Origin: Thermodesulfobacteriota bacterium
GTDB lineage: Bacteria; Desulfobacterota; GWC2-55-46
Direction of reading: 5' to 3'
DNA: 64,000 nt
Assembly (NCBI GenBank): GCA_030583865.1
Contig: CP129479.1
Span: 2,442,819-2,506,818, forward strand
A program made the position numbers and the translations under genes. Below the pieces are notes generated by a model, which saw only the letters and a program-made list of their open reading frames with translations, did not search any database and was not told where the DNA came from. Of the stretch, positions 24,196-33,234 are shown in pieces (position 1 is the first letter of the stretch; each line of letters opens with the position of its first letter).

Positions 24196-25485
24196 CTATC
24201 TCCTGAGGAGCTTTTCGATTGCTGCGGCCGCGCGCCCGGAGGCGCCCTTGTTCTCCTCGACCACGCCCCGCGCCTTCCTGCCGGTCCTTTTTCGTAGGAC
24301 CTCGTTTGAAAGGAGCCCTTCGAGCGCGGGACCAAGCCCGCCGCTTGCGGCCCGTATGCCCCCGCCCTCTTTTTCAAGGAGCTCGGCCATGCCGAGGTAG
24401 GCGGCAAGGTGGGGGCCGTATACGACTGGCACGCCGTAGTACGCGGGCTCAAGGAGGTTATGCCCGCCTATGCCGGGGACGAGAGAGCCCCCGACAATCG
24501 CGATGTCCGAGAGCGAATAGGCGGTCATGAGCTCGCCGATAGTGTCGAGCAGGACGACCTCCGCGCCCACTCCCCCTTCTACCCTTGACCGCCTCGCGTA
24601 ACCGAGGCCGCTCTTCCTGATTATCGATTCGACCTCGTTGAACCTCTCGGGGTGCCTCGGGGCGAGCACAAGCCTCAGCCCCGGGAACTTCACCTTGAGT
24701 TCTCTGAAAGCGGAAAGGACTATCTCCTCCTCGCCAGGGTGGGTCGAGCCTGCGGCTATGACGAGCGTCCCCGGGCCTCCACCCAGGGCCTCTCTTAACT
24801 CAGCCAGAAGCCGGGGGTCAGTGCCGGGCGGCGAGAGGTCGAACTTGAGATTTCCGGCAAGCTTGACCCTTTCTTCCGGTACGCCGACTGATACGGCCTT
24901 TTCCATGTCCTCGCCCGTCCTTGCAAGGAAGAGGCTCACATCGTTGAATACGTCCCTGAAAAAGAAAGAGAGCTTTCTGAACCTTTTGGCCGATTTATCC
25001 GAGATGGTGCCGTTCACCACCACGACAGGCGCTCCGGCCTTCCTCATTGCCCTGAACGCGTTCGGCCATATCTCCTTCTCCACCACTATGAAAAGAGAGG
25101 GCTTTACGAGCAAAATTGCGCGCCGTACCGACCAGGAGAGGTCGAGCGGGTAATATATGAGCGCGTCGATAAGCCCCTTCCCTTCCTTTTCGGCTGTCCT
25201 CTGGCCCGTAGCCGTCACCGTCGAGAAGAGTATCTTCATGTCCGGCCGCCTGCGCCTGAGGAGCTTAAGGACCGGGAGCACGGCTTTCGTTTCCCCTACC
25301 GATACGGCGTGCACCCACACAACCCTCCCCTTTCCCAGGTTCCTCAACTTCCTTTTCCTTATGAACCCGAACCTCTCGGGGATGCCCTCCCTGTACTTGC
25401 GGTAGGTGAGCATTTTAATGAGGAAATACGGTATAAGGAGGAGGGTTGCCGCGTAGAGGAGCGTGTTGTAGAGGAAATATGCCAT
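24196..25485 (-). CDS. waaA: 3-deoxy-D-manno-octulosonic acid transferase WaaA (KdtA)
   Basis: It attaches Kdo from CMP-Kdo to lipid IVA. The 429 residues start MAYFLYNTLLYAATLLLIPY (membrane anchor), then YREGIPERFGF, VWVHAVSVGETKAVLPVL with the conserved HAxSVGE, FSTVTATGQ, LVKPSLFIVVEKEIWPN with the E-x-W-P motif, and the C-terminal NLLEPAYYGVPVVYGPH sugar-nucleotide site. ATG 25485 is chosen from the conserved start although no ribosome-binding site is visible; it overlaps none of the upstream gene's tail. Whether it adds one or two Kdo residues cannot be read from the sequence. Confidence 0.93.
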   Translation of the reverse strand: MAYFLYNTLLYAATLLLIPYFLIKMLTYRKYREGIPERFGFIRKRKLRNLGKGRVVWVHAVSVGETKAVLPVLKLLRRRRPDMKILFSTVTATGQRTAEKEGKGLIDALIYYPLDLSWSVRRAILLVKPSLFIVVEKEIWPNAFRAMRKAGAPVVVVNGTISDKSAKRFRKLSFFFRDVFNDVSLFLARTGEDMEKAVSVGVPEERVKLAGNLKFDLSPPGTDPRLLAELREALGGGPGTLVIAAGSTHPGEEEIVLSAFRELKVKFPGLRLVLAPRHPERFNEVESIIRKSGLGYARRSRVEGGVGAEVVLLDTIGELMTAYSLSDIAIVGGSLVPGIGGHNLLEPAYYGVPVVYGPHLAAYLGMAELLEKEGGGIRAASGGLGPALEGLLSNEVLRKRTGRKARGVVEENKGASGRAAAAIEKLLRR

Positions 25486-25498
25486 CGAGGACGAGACG

Positions 25499-26157
25499 TT
25501 ACTTCTTGAACCGTTTGTCAGCGGCAGAGGTGATCTCAATCAGGGTCTTCTCCAGTCTGGCCCTTGCCTCTTCCATTTCCCCGGGGCCCGCGTCAACTCC
25601 GACCTCTACAGGTTCGCCGCAGATGAAGACCCCCCTGGAGAACGGGTACGGGACTATGAAGCCGTCCCAGCTGCCAAAGGTTTTTTTTTTGAGGCTCCGA
25701 AGGAAATGGGGAGTATGGGAAGGCCCGTGGCCTTGGCTATCTGTATGGCCCCCATCTGGGCCCTCATGGCCGGGCCCTTTGGGCCGTCCGGGGTGATGGC
25801 CAGGTCGCTGCCCTCGCGGGCGGCCCTCAAAAGTCCCTTGATCCCCGCCACCCACCCCCTTGTGGTGGAGCCGCGGACCGAATCCATGCGGAAGCTGCGG
25901 ACCGTGCGGGCGATAAGCTCGCCGTCCTTGCTCTGGCTGACCATTATCGATATTCTCTTCCCCAGGTAGCAGTAAGGCATCATGAGGAGCCTGCCGTGCC
26001 AGAAGGCGATTATGACCTGCGCGCCCCTGGACGCGTATTCGCGGTAGCGGTCATAGCCGACGTAGTCGATGCGCATGGTGGCCCGGAGGAGCCTTATTAC
26101 CAAGGCCGCCAGGAAGGGGAGCGCACGCATCACGAATTTTTCGCTGAACCTGCTCAT
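25499..26157 (-). pseudogene. DUF374 lysophospholipid acyltransferase-like gene, interrupted at a run of ten A
   Basis: Two frames together give one normal-length (about 219-residue) DUF374-family product, a protein related to lipid A acyltransferases and regularly found beside msbA and waaA. The first frame (from ATG 26157) encodes FWHGRLLMMPYC, VSQSKDGELIARTV, GSTTRGW and LAITPDGPKGPA, then reaches a run of ten A (25681-25690 on the plus strand as T). The second frame continues with TFGSWDGFIVPYPFSRGVFI and ends at 25499. Eleven or eight A would join them. It may be a sequence error, programmed slippage at poly-A, or a real frameshift; the homology on both sides is intact, so decay would be recent. 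Confidence 0.85.
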
Positions 26158-26258
26158 GTCTTTTCTTTCAAGGCGGCCCCGCCCAAGACCTTTTCGACAT
26201 CTGACAAGTGCGCTCTTAACTTAGCACGGCCCGGGATTTTTCTCAATAGGCGCGCCCA

Positions 26259-28013
26259 TCAGCCTTCAAACTGCATGGCATGAAGGCGCGAGTATTCTCC
26301 GCCTGAGGAAAGGAGCTCCTCGTGCCTGCCGGTCTCCTTGATTGAGCCGCCCGAAAGCACCACTATCCTGTCAGCTCCCCTCACGGTCGAGAGCCTGTGG
26401 GCTATTACGAACGTGGTGCGGCCGGATATGAGGTTCGAGAGCGCCTTCTGCACCTCCATCTCGGACTCTGTATCGAGGGCCGAGGTGGCCTCGTCGAGTA
26501 TTAGGATGGGGGCGTCCTTCAATATGGCCCTGGCTATCGATATGCGCTGCCTCTCGCCGCCCGAGAGCTTAAGGCCGCTGTCGCCGATGACCGTATCATA
26601 GCCCTGCGGGAGTCTCATTATGAAATCGTGCGCGTTCGCCGCCTTTGCGGCGGCCGTTATTTCCTCATCGCTCCTCTCGACCCCGTATGCGATGTTCCTC
26701 TTTACCGTGTCGTTAAAGAGTATTACCTGCTGTGAGACTATCGCCACCATCGACCTGAGGGACTTGAGCGACAGCTCCCTGATGTCCCTGCCGTCCATGA
26801 GTATGGCCCCCTCGGTAACGTCGTAGAACCTCGGGATGAGGTTCACGAAGGTGGACTTGCCCGCGCCGGAGCTCCCGACAATGGCCACGACCTCTCCCCT
26901 CTTTACGCGGAGGTCGATGCCCTGCAGGACCGATTCGGCGCCGTACCTGAAGCCCACGCCCCTGAACTCGATGGAGTCCGGCGCGCCTGCCTGAAAGCCG
27001 CTCTCCCCGACCTTCTCCCCCGGCCTGTCGATTATCTCGAAGACCCTGGCAGCGGCGGCAAGGCCCTGCTGGATGTTGAGGTTCACGCCGTTAAGCGCCT
27101 TTATGGGCTGGTAGAACATTATGACCGCGGCGAAAAACGATATGAACGCCTCGGGCTCGAGCGTGCCCTGGCTTATCCTGTAGGCCGCGTACCATATAGT
27201 GACGGCGAAGGCGACGGCCCCGATGGTCTCCATGAGCGGAGAGGAGAGGGAGCGCACCTTGGCGGTCTTTATCTGGTTGCGTGTGTAGCTCTCGTTCTCG
27301 GCCTGGAACCGCGCGGACTCGTACCCCTCCATGCAGAAGGCCTTCACTATCCGTATCCCGGCTATGGCCTCGTGGAGGAGGGCCGTCATCGCGCCCATCG
27401 TTATCTGCCCTTGCGTCGAGACCTTCTTCATCCTCTTCCCGAGCTTCTGCATCGGATATACCGAGAGGGGGAGCGCAACCCCGGCAGCCAGGGCGAGCTG
27501 CCAGTCGAGGCTCACGACCACCGCGCCGAGGACTATTATGGTGAGGCTCTGCTTGAGGACCTGCGTGACCGCCTCGGAAGTCGAGGTCTGTATCATGTTG
27601 ACGTCGTGGGTTATGCGGGAGGTGAGGACCCCTGTGGAGGTGTCCGAAAAGAAGCCGAGCGGCTGGTCGAGTATGTGCGAGTAGAGCTTTTTCCTCAGGT
27701 CGCGGACGACACCCTGTCCCACGTAAGCCATGAAATAGGACTGGCCGTACGAGCTTACGCCCTTTACCGCCGCGACGAGAATTATCGCGAACGGTATGGC
27801 GAGCATCATCCTGTCCCTGGGGATGGTGAAGATGTCGAAGGGGACGAGCTTTACGTCGCCCCCGCCGCTCGAGAAGAGGAACTTCATTACCGGCCCTATG
27901 AGGAAGGCCATAGCGCCGTTCGAGAGGGCGAAGGCGACCATGCACACGAAGGCCATCATGAAATGGACCTTGTAGCGCGGCAGAAGCCTCAGTATGCGGA
28001 TATACGTGTTCAT
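26259..28013 (-). CDS. msbA: Lipid A export ATP-binding/permease MsbA
   Basis: The ABC exporter that flips lipid A-core across the inner membrane. The 584-residue half-transporter has six membrane spans (about residues 15-310) and a C-terminal ATPase with Walker A GSSGAGKST, Q-loop VSQQ, signature LSGGERQRISIARA, Walker B ILILDEATSALD and H-loop FVIAHRLSTV. Length and the lpx context support MsbA over a generic exporter. The start overlaps the lpxB stop by four bases (ATGA). Confidence 0.93.
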   Translation of the reverse strand: MNTYIRILRLLPRYKVHFMMAFVCMVAFALSNGAMAFLIGPVMKFLFSSGGGDVKLVPFDIFTIPRDRMMLAIPFAIILVAAVKGVSSYGQSYFMAYVGQGVVRDLRKKLYSHILDQPLGFFSDTSTGVLTSRITHDVNMIQTSTSEAVTQVLKQSLTIIVLGAVVVSLDWQLALAAGVALPLSVYPMQKLGKRMKKVSTQGQITMGAMTALLHEAIAGIRIVKAFCMEGYESARFQAENESYTRNQIKTAKVRSLSSPLMETIGAVAFAVTIWYAAYRISQGTLEPEAFISFFAAVIMFYQPIKALNGVNLNIQQGLAAAARVFEIIDRPGEKVGESGFQAGAPDSIEFRGVGFRYGAESVLQGIDLRVKRGEVVAIVGSSGAGKSTFVNLIPRFYDVTEGAILMDGRDIRELSLKSLRSMVAIVSQQVILFNDTVKRNIAYGVERSDEEITAAAKAANAHDFIMRLPQGYDTVIGDSGLKLSGGERQRISIARAILKDAPILILDEATSALDTESEMEVQKALSNLISGRTTFVIAHRLSTVRGADRIVVLSGGSIKETGRHEELLSSGGEYSRLHAMQFEG

Positions 28014-29194
28014 GTCCTGCGGACCAGGTCCGGGCTTACGTGATAGTCGTGGTAATCGAGGTTGGTGATGAGGTTGTATATGGCCCTGGCCGCCTTTTCC
28101 GCGGCCCCGCCCCTGCCGAGGCTTTTCCGTATCTGGTCGTAGCCTCTCAGCATCTCTTCCCTCCGGGGCCCTTCGAGCATGGAGAGCACCTTCCCGGCTA
28201 TGTTCTCGGGGCTGGCCTCGTCCTGCAGGAGCTCTGGCACCACCTCGCGCTCCGCCACTATGTTCGGAAGGCCGGCATGGGAGAGATTGACGAGCGCCCT
28301 GGCTATGCCGTAGGAGACTGGCGACATCTTGTAGACGATGACCATGGGCGTGCCTATGAGAGCCGTCTCCAGAGTGGCCGTGCCCGAGGCGACCACCGCC
28401 GCGTCGGATGCCCTGAGAGCCTCGTACATCCGCCCCCGCACTACTCTTATGTCCGCCTTTCCGTCCTTGAGGGCCGCGTTAAAGAGCCCGTCCTCTATGC
28501 TCCGGGCCGCCGGAAGGAGGAAAACGGCCTTTCCGTCAAGCTTCTCCGAGATCATGCGGGCCGCCCCGGCCATTGGGCAGATGAGCCTTTTGACCTCGCC
28601 CGTCCGGCTCCCGGGGAGAAGCGAGACGACCCGGTCGCTTTCCCCGAGCCCCAGGGCCGCCCTCGCCTCTTCCCTCGTAAGATCGCATCTGACCGTATCG
28701 GCGAGCGGATGTCCCACGTACTCGACGTCGACCCCGGCCTCCCTGTAGATATAATACTCGAAGGGGAAGACGACCAGCATCTTGTTCACGAGGCGGGCTA
28801 TCTTTTTAAGCCTCCCCTTCCTCCAGGCCCAGACCTGGGGGCTTATGTAGTAGATGACCGGGACCCCGAGCCTCCTGGCCTCTTTCGCGATCCTCAGGTT
28901 GAAATCAGGGAAGTCTATGAGGACGACCGCGTCGAAGCGCTCGCCCCTGAGCTGGCGCTTCAGGGCGCTCATTGACCTGAGTATTTTCGGGAGCCTGGAC
29001 GCCACCTCAACGACGCCGACGACCGAGACCTCGCGGGAGTCGAGACCCACGAGCCCCTCTTCCTTCATGCGCCAGCCGCCCATGCCGGCCACGTTGAGCC
29101 CGCCCGGGACGAGCTTCTTCAACGCCCTTATGAGGGCCGCGCCGTGGAGGTCCCCGGACTCCTCCCCGCTTACCATCAGTATGCTTTTATCCAT
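28010..29194 (-). CDS. lpxB: Lipid-A-disaccharide synthase LpxB
   Basis: It joins UDP-2,3-diacylglucosamine to lipid X, giving disaccharide-1-P. The 394 residues show MVSGEESGDLHGAALIRALK at the start, GMGGWRMKEEG, VLIDFPDFNLRIAKEA, the catalytic-region YYISPQVWAWRKGRLK, FPFEYYIYREAGVDVEYVGHP, LPGSRTGEVKRL, and SGTATLETALIGTPMVIVYK. ATG 29194 is where conservation begins; the extra 20 residues upstream in frame are not conserved. The C-terminal tail (after about residue 380) is irregular and ends in the msbA overlap. No lpxI or lpxH is seen in this window. Confidence 0.94.
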   Translation of the reverse strand: MDKSILMVSGEESGDLHGAALIRALKKLVPGGLNVAGMGGWRMKEEGLVGLDSREVSVVGVVEVASRLPKILRSMSALKRQLRGERFDAVVLIDFPDFNLRIAKEARRLGVPVIYYISPQVWAWRKGRLKKIARLVNKMLVVFPFEYYIYREAGVDVEYVGHPLADTVRCDLTREEARAALGLGESDRVVSLLPGSRTGEVKRLICPMAGAARMISEKLDGKAVFLLPAARSIEDGLFNAALKDGKADIRVVRGRMYEALRASDAAVVASGTATLETALIGTPMVIVYKMSPVSYGIARALVNLSHAGLPNIVAEREVVPELLQDEASPENIAGKVLSMLEGPRREEMLRGYDQIRKSLGRGGAAEKAARAIYNLITNLDYHDYHVSPDLVRRT

Positions 29195-29323
29195 TAGGCA
29201 TGAAAGAACTCGCGAGCAAGCCGGAAAAAGGCCGGTCCGGCGGGGTCGGCTCAAGTTTGAGCCAGGGGCGCGGGGCCCTGCATGAATACCCCGGGCCTAG
29301 CTCAAAAACCGGCCTGCCGCTCT

Positions 29324-30289
29324 TCAAGACCGGCCAAGGCGCATTGAGCCGGACCTGGAGGCCTCCCGTATGCTTTCGGCAAGCTCAAGGGCCCTCAGCC
29401 CGTCCCTGCCAGAGACCACCGGGGGAACACCGTCCCTCACTGAAATAATGAAGCTCCTGAGCTCCTCGAGGAGCGAGTCCTTCTTTTCGACCTTTACGTC
29501 TTCAGCCGCCTGGGCAGCGACCGGGCCGCTCCCCGGGACCGTCCTGTCAATATAAAGCGCCTGGGCCGCGTAGTCTATCGTGATTATGGCCCCGGGCTGG
29601 TAGACCGTTATCTTCCTTACCCGCTCCCTCGCGGCCCTGCTCGCGGTTATCGCGGCAACGCATCCGTTCCTGAAGGCGACCCTGGCGCTCGCGAAGTCGG
29701 CCTTGCACTGAGACACAACGGGCAGGGCCGTCGCCTCAACCCGCTCCGGCTCAGACCCGGCCAGTGAGAGGACGAGGTCTATGTCGTGTATCATCACGTC
29801 GAGTATGACGTCAACGTCCGTGCTCCTGTTCGGGTAGGGAGAGGTCCTGACGGCCTCTATGTAGAGCGGGTCTTTTATCGCGCCCCCAAGGGCCAGCATG
29901 GCCCCGTTGAACCTCTCGATGTGCCCGGCCTGCAAAACGACCCCGGCCCTTTCCGCCTCCCTTACGAGCTCAGCCGCCTCCTTCGAATCGGCGGCAAGGG
30001 GCTTCTCCATCATCACATGGACGCCCCTTGAGAGGAACTCCATCCCGATCGGGTGGTGGAATTCTGTGGGAGTGGCTATGCTTACCGCGTCCACGAGCCC
30101 GAGGAGCTCGCCGCAGTTCCTGAAGGCCTTTGTGCCGGCCTCTTTCGCGACCGCCTCGGCGCGGAGAGGGTCGGAGTCAACGACCCCCACGAGCTCGGCG
30201 TCTTGAAGCGCGGCGTACTTCTGGGCGTGGAACCTGCCGAGGTACCCGACCCCTATTACAGCTGCCTTAATCCTCTTCCGGGAGTTCAC
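29324..30289 (-). CDS. Gfo/Idh/MocA-family sugar oxidoreductase in the lipid A operon
   Basis: A 321-residue NAD(P)-dependent oxidoreductase: Rossmann VGYLGRFHAQKYAAL at the start, VDAVSIATPTEFHHPI, and the family EKPLA motif (MMEKPLAADSKEAAELV, Lys for catalysis), then VDVILDVMIHDIDLVLSL with the conserved His of the active site. Its place between lpxA and lpxB is that of GnnA in Acidithiobacillus, which with the aminotransferase GnnB makes UDP-GlcNAc3N for amide-linked lipid A. No gnnB is present here, so the GnnA role is uncertain. The GTG start overlaps the lpxA stop by 23 bases, with GAGGA upstream. Confidence 0.85.
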   Translation of the reverse strand: MNSRKRIKAAVIGVGYLGRFHAQKYAALQDAELVGVVDSDPLRAEAVAKEAGTKAFRNCGELLGLVDAVSIATPTEFHHPIGMEFLSRGVHVMMEKPLAADSKEAAELVREAERAGVVLQAGHIERFNGAMLALGGAIKDPLYIEAVRTSPYPNRSTDVDVILDVMIHDIDLVLSLAGSEPERVEATALPVVSQCKADFASARVAFRNGCVAAITASRAARERVRKITVYQPGAIITIDYAAQALYIDRTVPGSGPVAAQAAEDVKVEKKDSLLEELRSFIISVRDGVPPVVSGRDGLRALELAESIREASRSGSMRLGRS

Positions 30290-31109
30290 TTTTCCTCTTC
30301 GTCCTTTCGCGCGCTATGCCCCTCTTCGAGTCCTTGAGGAAATCCGCGAACCGTTTCGCGTGGACGGAGTCCGGCATCTCGGCCACGAGCCTCAGAACGG
30401 CCTCTGAGGTCGAGATGGCGGACCTGAAGATTATGTCGTAGGACCTCTTTATCTCATCGATGGCTTCCCTGGAGAAGCCCTGCCTTCTTATGCCCACGGC
30501 ATTGAGCCTGTACACCCTGGCCCTGTTCCCCACGGCCATGACGTAAGGGGGGATGTCCTTGCTAACCGCCGAGGCGCCCCCTATTATGCAGTACGCGCCG
30601 ATTCTCACGTGCTGGTGGACCGCCACAAGGCCGCCCACTATGGCGTTGTCGTCTATGGAGACGTGGCCGCCGAGGGTCGCCGAGTTCGCCATTATGACGT
30701 TGTTCCCGATCCGGCAGTCGTGCGCTATGTGCACGTAGTTCATGAAGAGGTTGTTGTTTCCGCACACGGTCATGAGCCTGTCCTTGGTGGTGGCCCTGTG
30801 TATGGTAACGAACTCCCTGATGGTGTTCCCGTCCCCTATAATGGTTTCGGTCTTCTGCCCCTTGTATCCGAGGTCCTGCGGGGCCGCGCCTATGGAGACG
30901 AACTGGAATATGTGGTTACGCTTGCCGATGGTCGTCCACTTGTCTATGACCACGTGGGCGCCGACCTTCGTGTCCTCGCCTATCCTCACACCTTCGCCTA
31001 TGACCGTGAACGGGCCTATCTCCACGCCCGGAGAGAGCTCCGCCGTGGGGTGGACTGACGCGGTCGGGTCGATACGGATTTCCCTTAGGGAAGCAACTGA
31101 CTCGCTCAT
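30267..31109 (-). CDS. lpxA: UDP-N-acetylglucosamine O-acyltransferase LpxA
   Basis: The first lipid A enzyme: it transfers a hydroxyacyl chain from ACP to UDP-GlcNAc (or to the 3-amino sugar). The 280 residues form a left-handed beta helix of hexapeptide repeats from about 12 to 190 (VHPTAELSPGVEIGPFTVIG and so on), with catalytic His in MNYVHIAHDCRIGNN and GGHVSIDDNAIVGGLVAVHQ, and a helical C-terminal domain (VGIRRQGFSREAIDEIKRSY). The last 30 residues are charged and longer than usual. The gene overlaps the oxidoreductase start. Position fabZ-lpxA-oxidoreductase-lpxB is a common deltaproteobacterial order. Confidence 0.94.
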   Translation of the reverse strand: MSESVASLREIRIDPTASVHPTAELSPGVEIGPFTVIGEGVRIGEDTKVGAHVVIDKWTTIGKRNHIFQFVSIGAAPQDLGYKGQKTETIIGDGNTIREFVTIHRATTKDRLMTVCGNNNLFMNYVHIAHDCRIGNNVIMANSATLGGHVSIDDNAIVGGLVAVHQHVRIGAYCIIGGASAVSKDIPPYVMAVGNRARVYRLNAVGIRRQGFSREAIDEIKRSYDIIFRSAISTSEAVLRLVAEMPDSVHAKRFADFLKDSKRGIARERTKRKSELPEED

Positions 31110-31137
31110 TGTATGAAGTACGCCTTTCGTTGTTGGA

Positions 31138-31611
31138 TTACTTTTCCATTATGGTGGCCATGAGCTCGGCCTCGGCCACGAGGCTCCCGTCCACGTACGC
31201 CTCTCCCTTGAAGACCCATATGACACCCCTGCACTTGGTCACGGTTAGCGAGAACTCGATGGAGTCCCCCGGAAGGACCGGCTTCCTGAACCTGGCCTTG
31301 TCTATGCCCATGAAGTAGACGACCTTGTTCTTGACGTCCGCCGACTTGAAGGCAAGCACCCCGCCGACCTGGGCCATCGCCTCTATTATGAGGACGCCCG
31401 GCATGATGGGGTGCCCCGGGAAATGGCCGTTGAAGAAGGGCTCGTTTATGGTGACGTTCTTGAGCCCCCTTGCGGATTTGCCCGGCTCGAGCTCCAGTAT
31501 CCTGTCTATCAGGAGAAAGGGATAGCGGTGCGGCAGGATGCTCATTATCTCGTTCGTGTCCAGCAGCGCGGCTTTTGAGACCGGTGCCTCTGCCTGCAAA
31601 GTGTCGGTCAT
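31138..31611 (-). CDS. fabZ: 3-hydroxyacyl-ACP dehydratase FabZ
   Basis: It dehydrates 3-hydroxyacyl-ACP in fatty acid synthesis and competes with LpxA and LpxD for the same ACP substrates. The 157-residue hot-dog protein shows [18 protein letters not shown] with the catalytic-region [39 protein letters not shown], and [16 protein letters not shown]. All key residues (His in PHRYP, Glu in IIEAMAQ) are there. It sits 28 bases from lpxA and nine from lpxD in the operon. Confidence 0.96.
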   Translation of the reverse strand: MTDTLQAEAPVSKAALLDTNEIMSILPHRYPFLLIDRILELEPGKSARGLKNVTINEPFFNGHFPGHPIMPGVLIIEAMAQVGGVLAFKSADVKNKVVYFMGIDKARFRKPVLPGDSIEFSLTVTKCRGVIWVFKGEAYVDGSLVAEAELMATIMEK

Positions 31612-31620
31612 ATCTCCTCC

Positions 31621-32664
31621 TTATTCCTTTTCCGCCTTGTCGGCCTCGAGTCCGGCCAGCCTTTTTTCGAGCTCCGCGATCTTTTTCTTGAGTTCCGGCA
31701 ATTTAGAGTAGACGTTCTGGGCCCGGAGCCAGTCCGCGTGCGGAATGGCCGGGATCCCGGAATATATGTTCCCAGAGGCTATGTCGTGCACCACCCCGGA
31801 TTTTGCCCCTATTCCCACGTCGTCGCCTATGGAGATGTGCCCGACGACGCCGGTCTGCCCCCCGATTTGCACTCGGCTTCCCACTTTGGAAGAGCCCGCT
31901 ATGCCGGCCTGGGCGACTATGACGGTGTCCTCGCCAACCCTGACGTTATGGGCGACCTGCACGAGGTTGTCTATCTTGGTGCCTCTGCCGATGACTGTCT
32001 CTCCCATGGTGGCCCTGTCTATGGTGACGCACGCGCCTATCTCGACGTCGTCGCCTATCCTCACTATACCGGCCTGGGGCATCTTTACGTACCTTGCCCT
32101 GTCCCTGGCGTAGCCGAACCCGTCGCTGCCGATTACGGAATTGCAGTGAATGATGACGCGGGCGCCTATACGGCAGCCCTCTCTTATCGCAACTCCCGGG
32201 TAGATTACGCAGTCAGGGCCTATCTCCGCGCCACTGCCCACGTACACTCCCGGGAAAAGGACGGTCCTGTCGCCAACGCTCGCGCCGTCCTCCACGACCG
32301 CGAAGGCCTGGACCGAGACCGAAGCGCCCAGCTTGGCGCCAGGATGCACCTCGGCCCCAGGATGCACGCCTGGAGCCGGGAGCATAAGGGGCCTCAGCGC
32401 CCCGAGTATCCCGGCAAAGGCGAGCTCGGGGTTTCCCACGAGTATGAGGTTGAGCCCGTCAGGCGCCCCTCCCGCGTCCCTCACGACGACCGCCGACGCG
32501 CGGGTCTTTGAGAGGAGGCCAGCGTGTTTTTTCCCTGCCGCAAAAGATACGTCCCCGGGGCCCGCTTCGCCGAGGGGCGCGGCCCCGGTTATGATCGCGC
32601 TCCCCTCGCCCCTGACCGTTCCGCCGACAAGCGTGGCAAGCTCTGAAAGGCGCTTCCCCGGCAT
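31621..32664 (-). CDS. lpxD: UDP-3-O-acylglucosamine N-acyltransferase LpxD
   Basis: It adds the second (amide) acyl chain of lipid A. The 347 residues have an N-terminal uridine-binding domain (LATLVGGTVRGEG..., about 1-110), then hexapeptide repeats and the active site HCNSVIGSDGFGYARD, followed by VTIDRATMGETVIGRGTKIDNLVQVAHNV, where the catalytic His is in VAHNV. The C-terminus is a coiled helix (NVYSKLPELKKKIAELEKRLAGLEADKAEKE). It lies between skp and fabZ with 14 and nine-base gaps. Confidence 0.95.
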   Translation of the reverse strand: MPGKRLSELATLVGGTVRGEGSAIITGAAPLGEAGPGDVSFAAGKKHAGLLSKTRASAVVVRDAGGAPDGLNLILVGNPELAFAGILGALRPLMLPAPGVHPGAEVHPGAKLGASVSVQAFAVVEDGASVGDRTVLFPGVYVGSGAEIGPDCVIYPGVAIREGCRIGARVIIHCNSVIGSDGFGYARDRARYVKMPQAGIVRIGDDVEIGACVTIDRATMGETVIGRGTKIDNLVQVAHNVRVGEDTVIVAQAGIAGSSKVGSRVQIGGQTGVVGHISIGDDVGIGAKSGVVHDIASGNIYSGIPAIPHADWLRAQNVYSKLPELKKKIAELEKRLAGLEADKAEKE

Positions 32665-32678
32665 CTCCGTCCCCCCTT

Positions 32679-33212
32679 TTACTTTTTCCCCTTCCGGCCG
32701 TTATGTATCTTTATTACCTCGTCCGTCAAGTCGAGGTCCTTCGGCGCGTAGAGTATGCCGCCCACCGACCTTTCAAAGACGAAGGTCATCCCTTTCTTCT
32801 TCGCGACCTCCTCGACTATGCCACGGAGTTCGTCGATTATCTTCGACTCGGTGTCCTGCTTTCTCTTGTTCAGCTCCTCGCCGTACTCCATGAACTTCTT
32901 CTGGAAGTCCGCCGACCTGGCCCTGAACTCCTTTTCCTTGGAGTCCCTGGTCTCCTTGTTCCAGACCGCCCCCTTGGTGTCCAGCTCGTCCTTGAGCTTC
33001 TTGAGAGATTCCTGCTCCTTGTTGAGCTCGGATTCGAGCTTCTCGGCCTCGTTCTTCAGGTCGTCCTTGGCCTTCATGCCCGCGTCGCATTCGTTGAGCG
33101 CCCTCTGCAGGTTGGCGTAGCCTATCTTCTGCTCGGCGGCCAGGGCCTGGCCGGACACGAAAAACGCAATTGCGATTATAAGCGCGCCCAGTACTTTTGT
33201 CATTCTCATCAT
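32679..33212 (-). CDS. skp: OmpH/Skp-family periplasmic chaperone
   Basis: A 177-residue periplasmic chaperone for unfolded outer-membrane proteins. It has a signal peptide (LGALIIAIAFFVSGQALA, cut near residue 26), the family start KIGYANLQRALNECDAG, a long charged coiled coil (LKNEAEKLESELNKEQESLKKLKDELDTK...), and the C-terminal VAKKKGMTFVFERSVGGILYAPKDLDLTDEVI core. It lies directly after bamA in the same transcript, the usual bamA-skp-lpxD order. Confidence 0.93.
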   Translation of the reverse strand: MMRMTKVLGALIIAIAFFVSGQALAAEQKIGYANLQRALNECDAGMKAKDDLKNEAEKLESELNKEQESLKKLKDELDTKGAVWNKETRDSKEKEFRARSADFQKKFMEYGEELNKRKQDTESKIIDELRGIVEEVAKKKGMTFVFERSVGGILYAPKDLDLTDEVIKIHNGRKGKK

Positions 33213-33234
33213 CTTCTCCTTTTTTATGAGGAAA

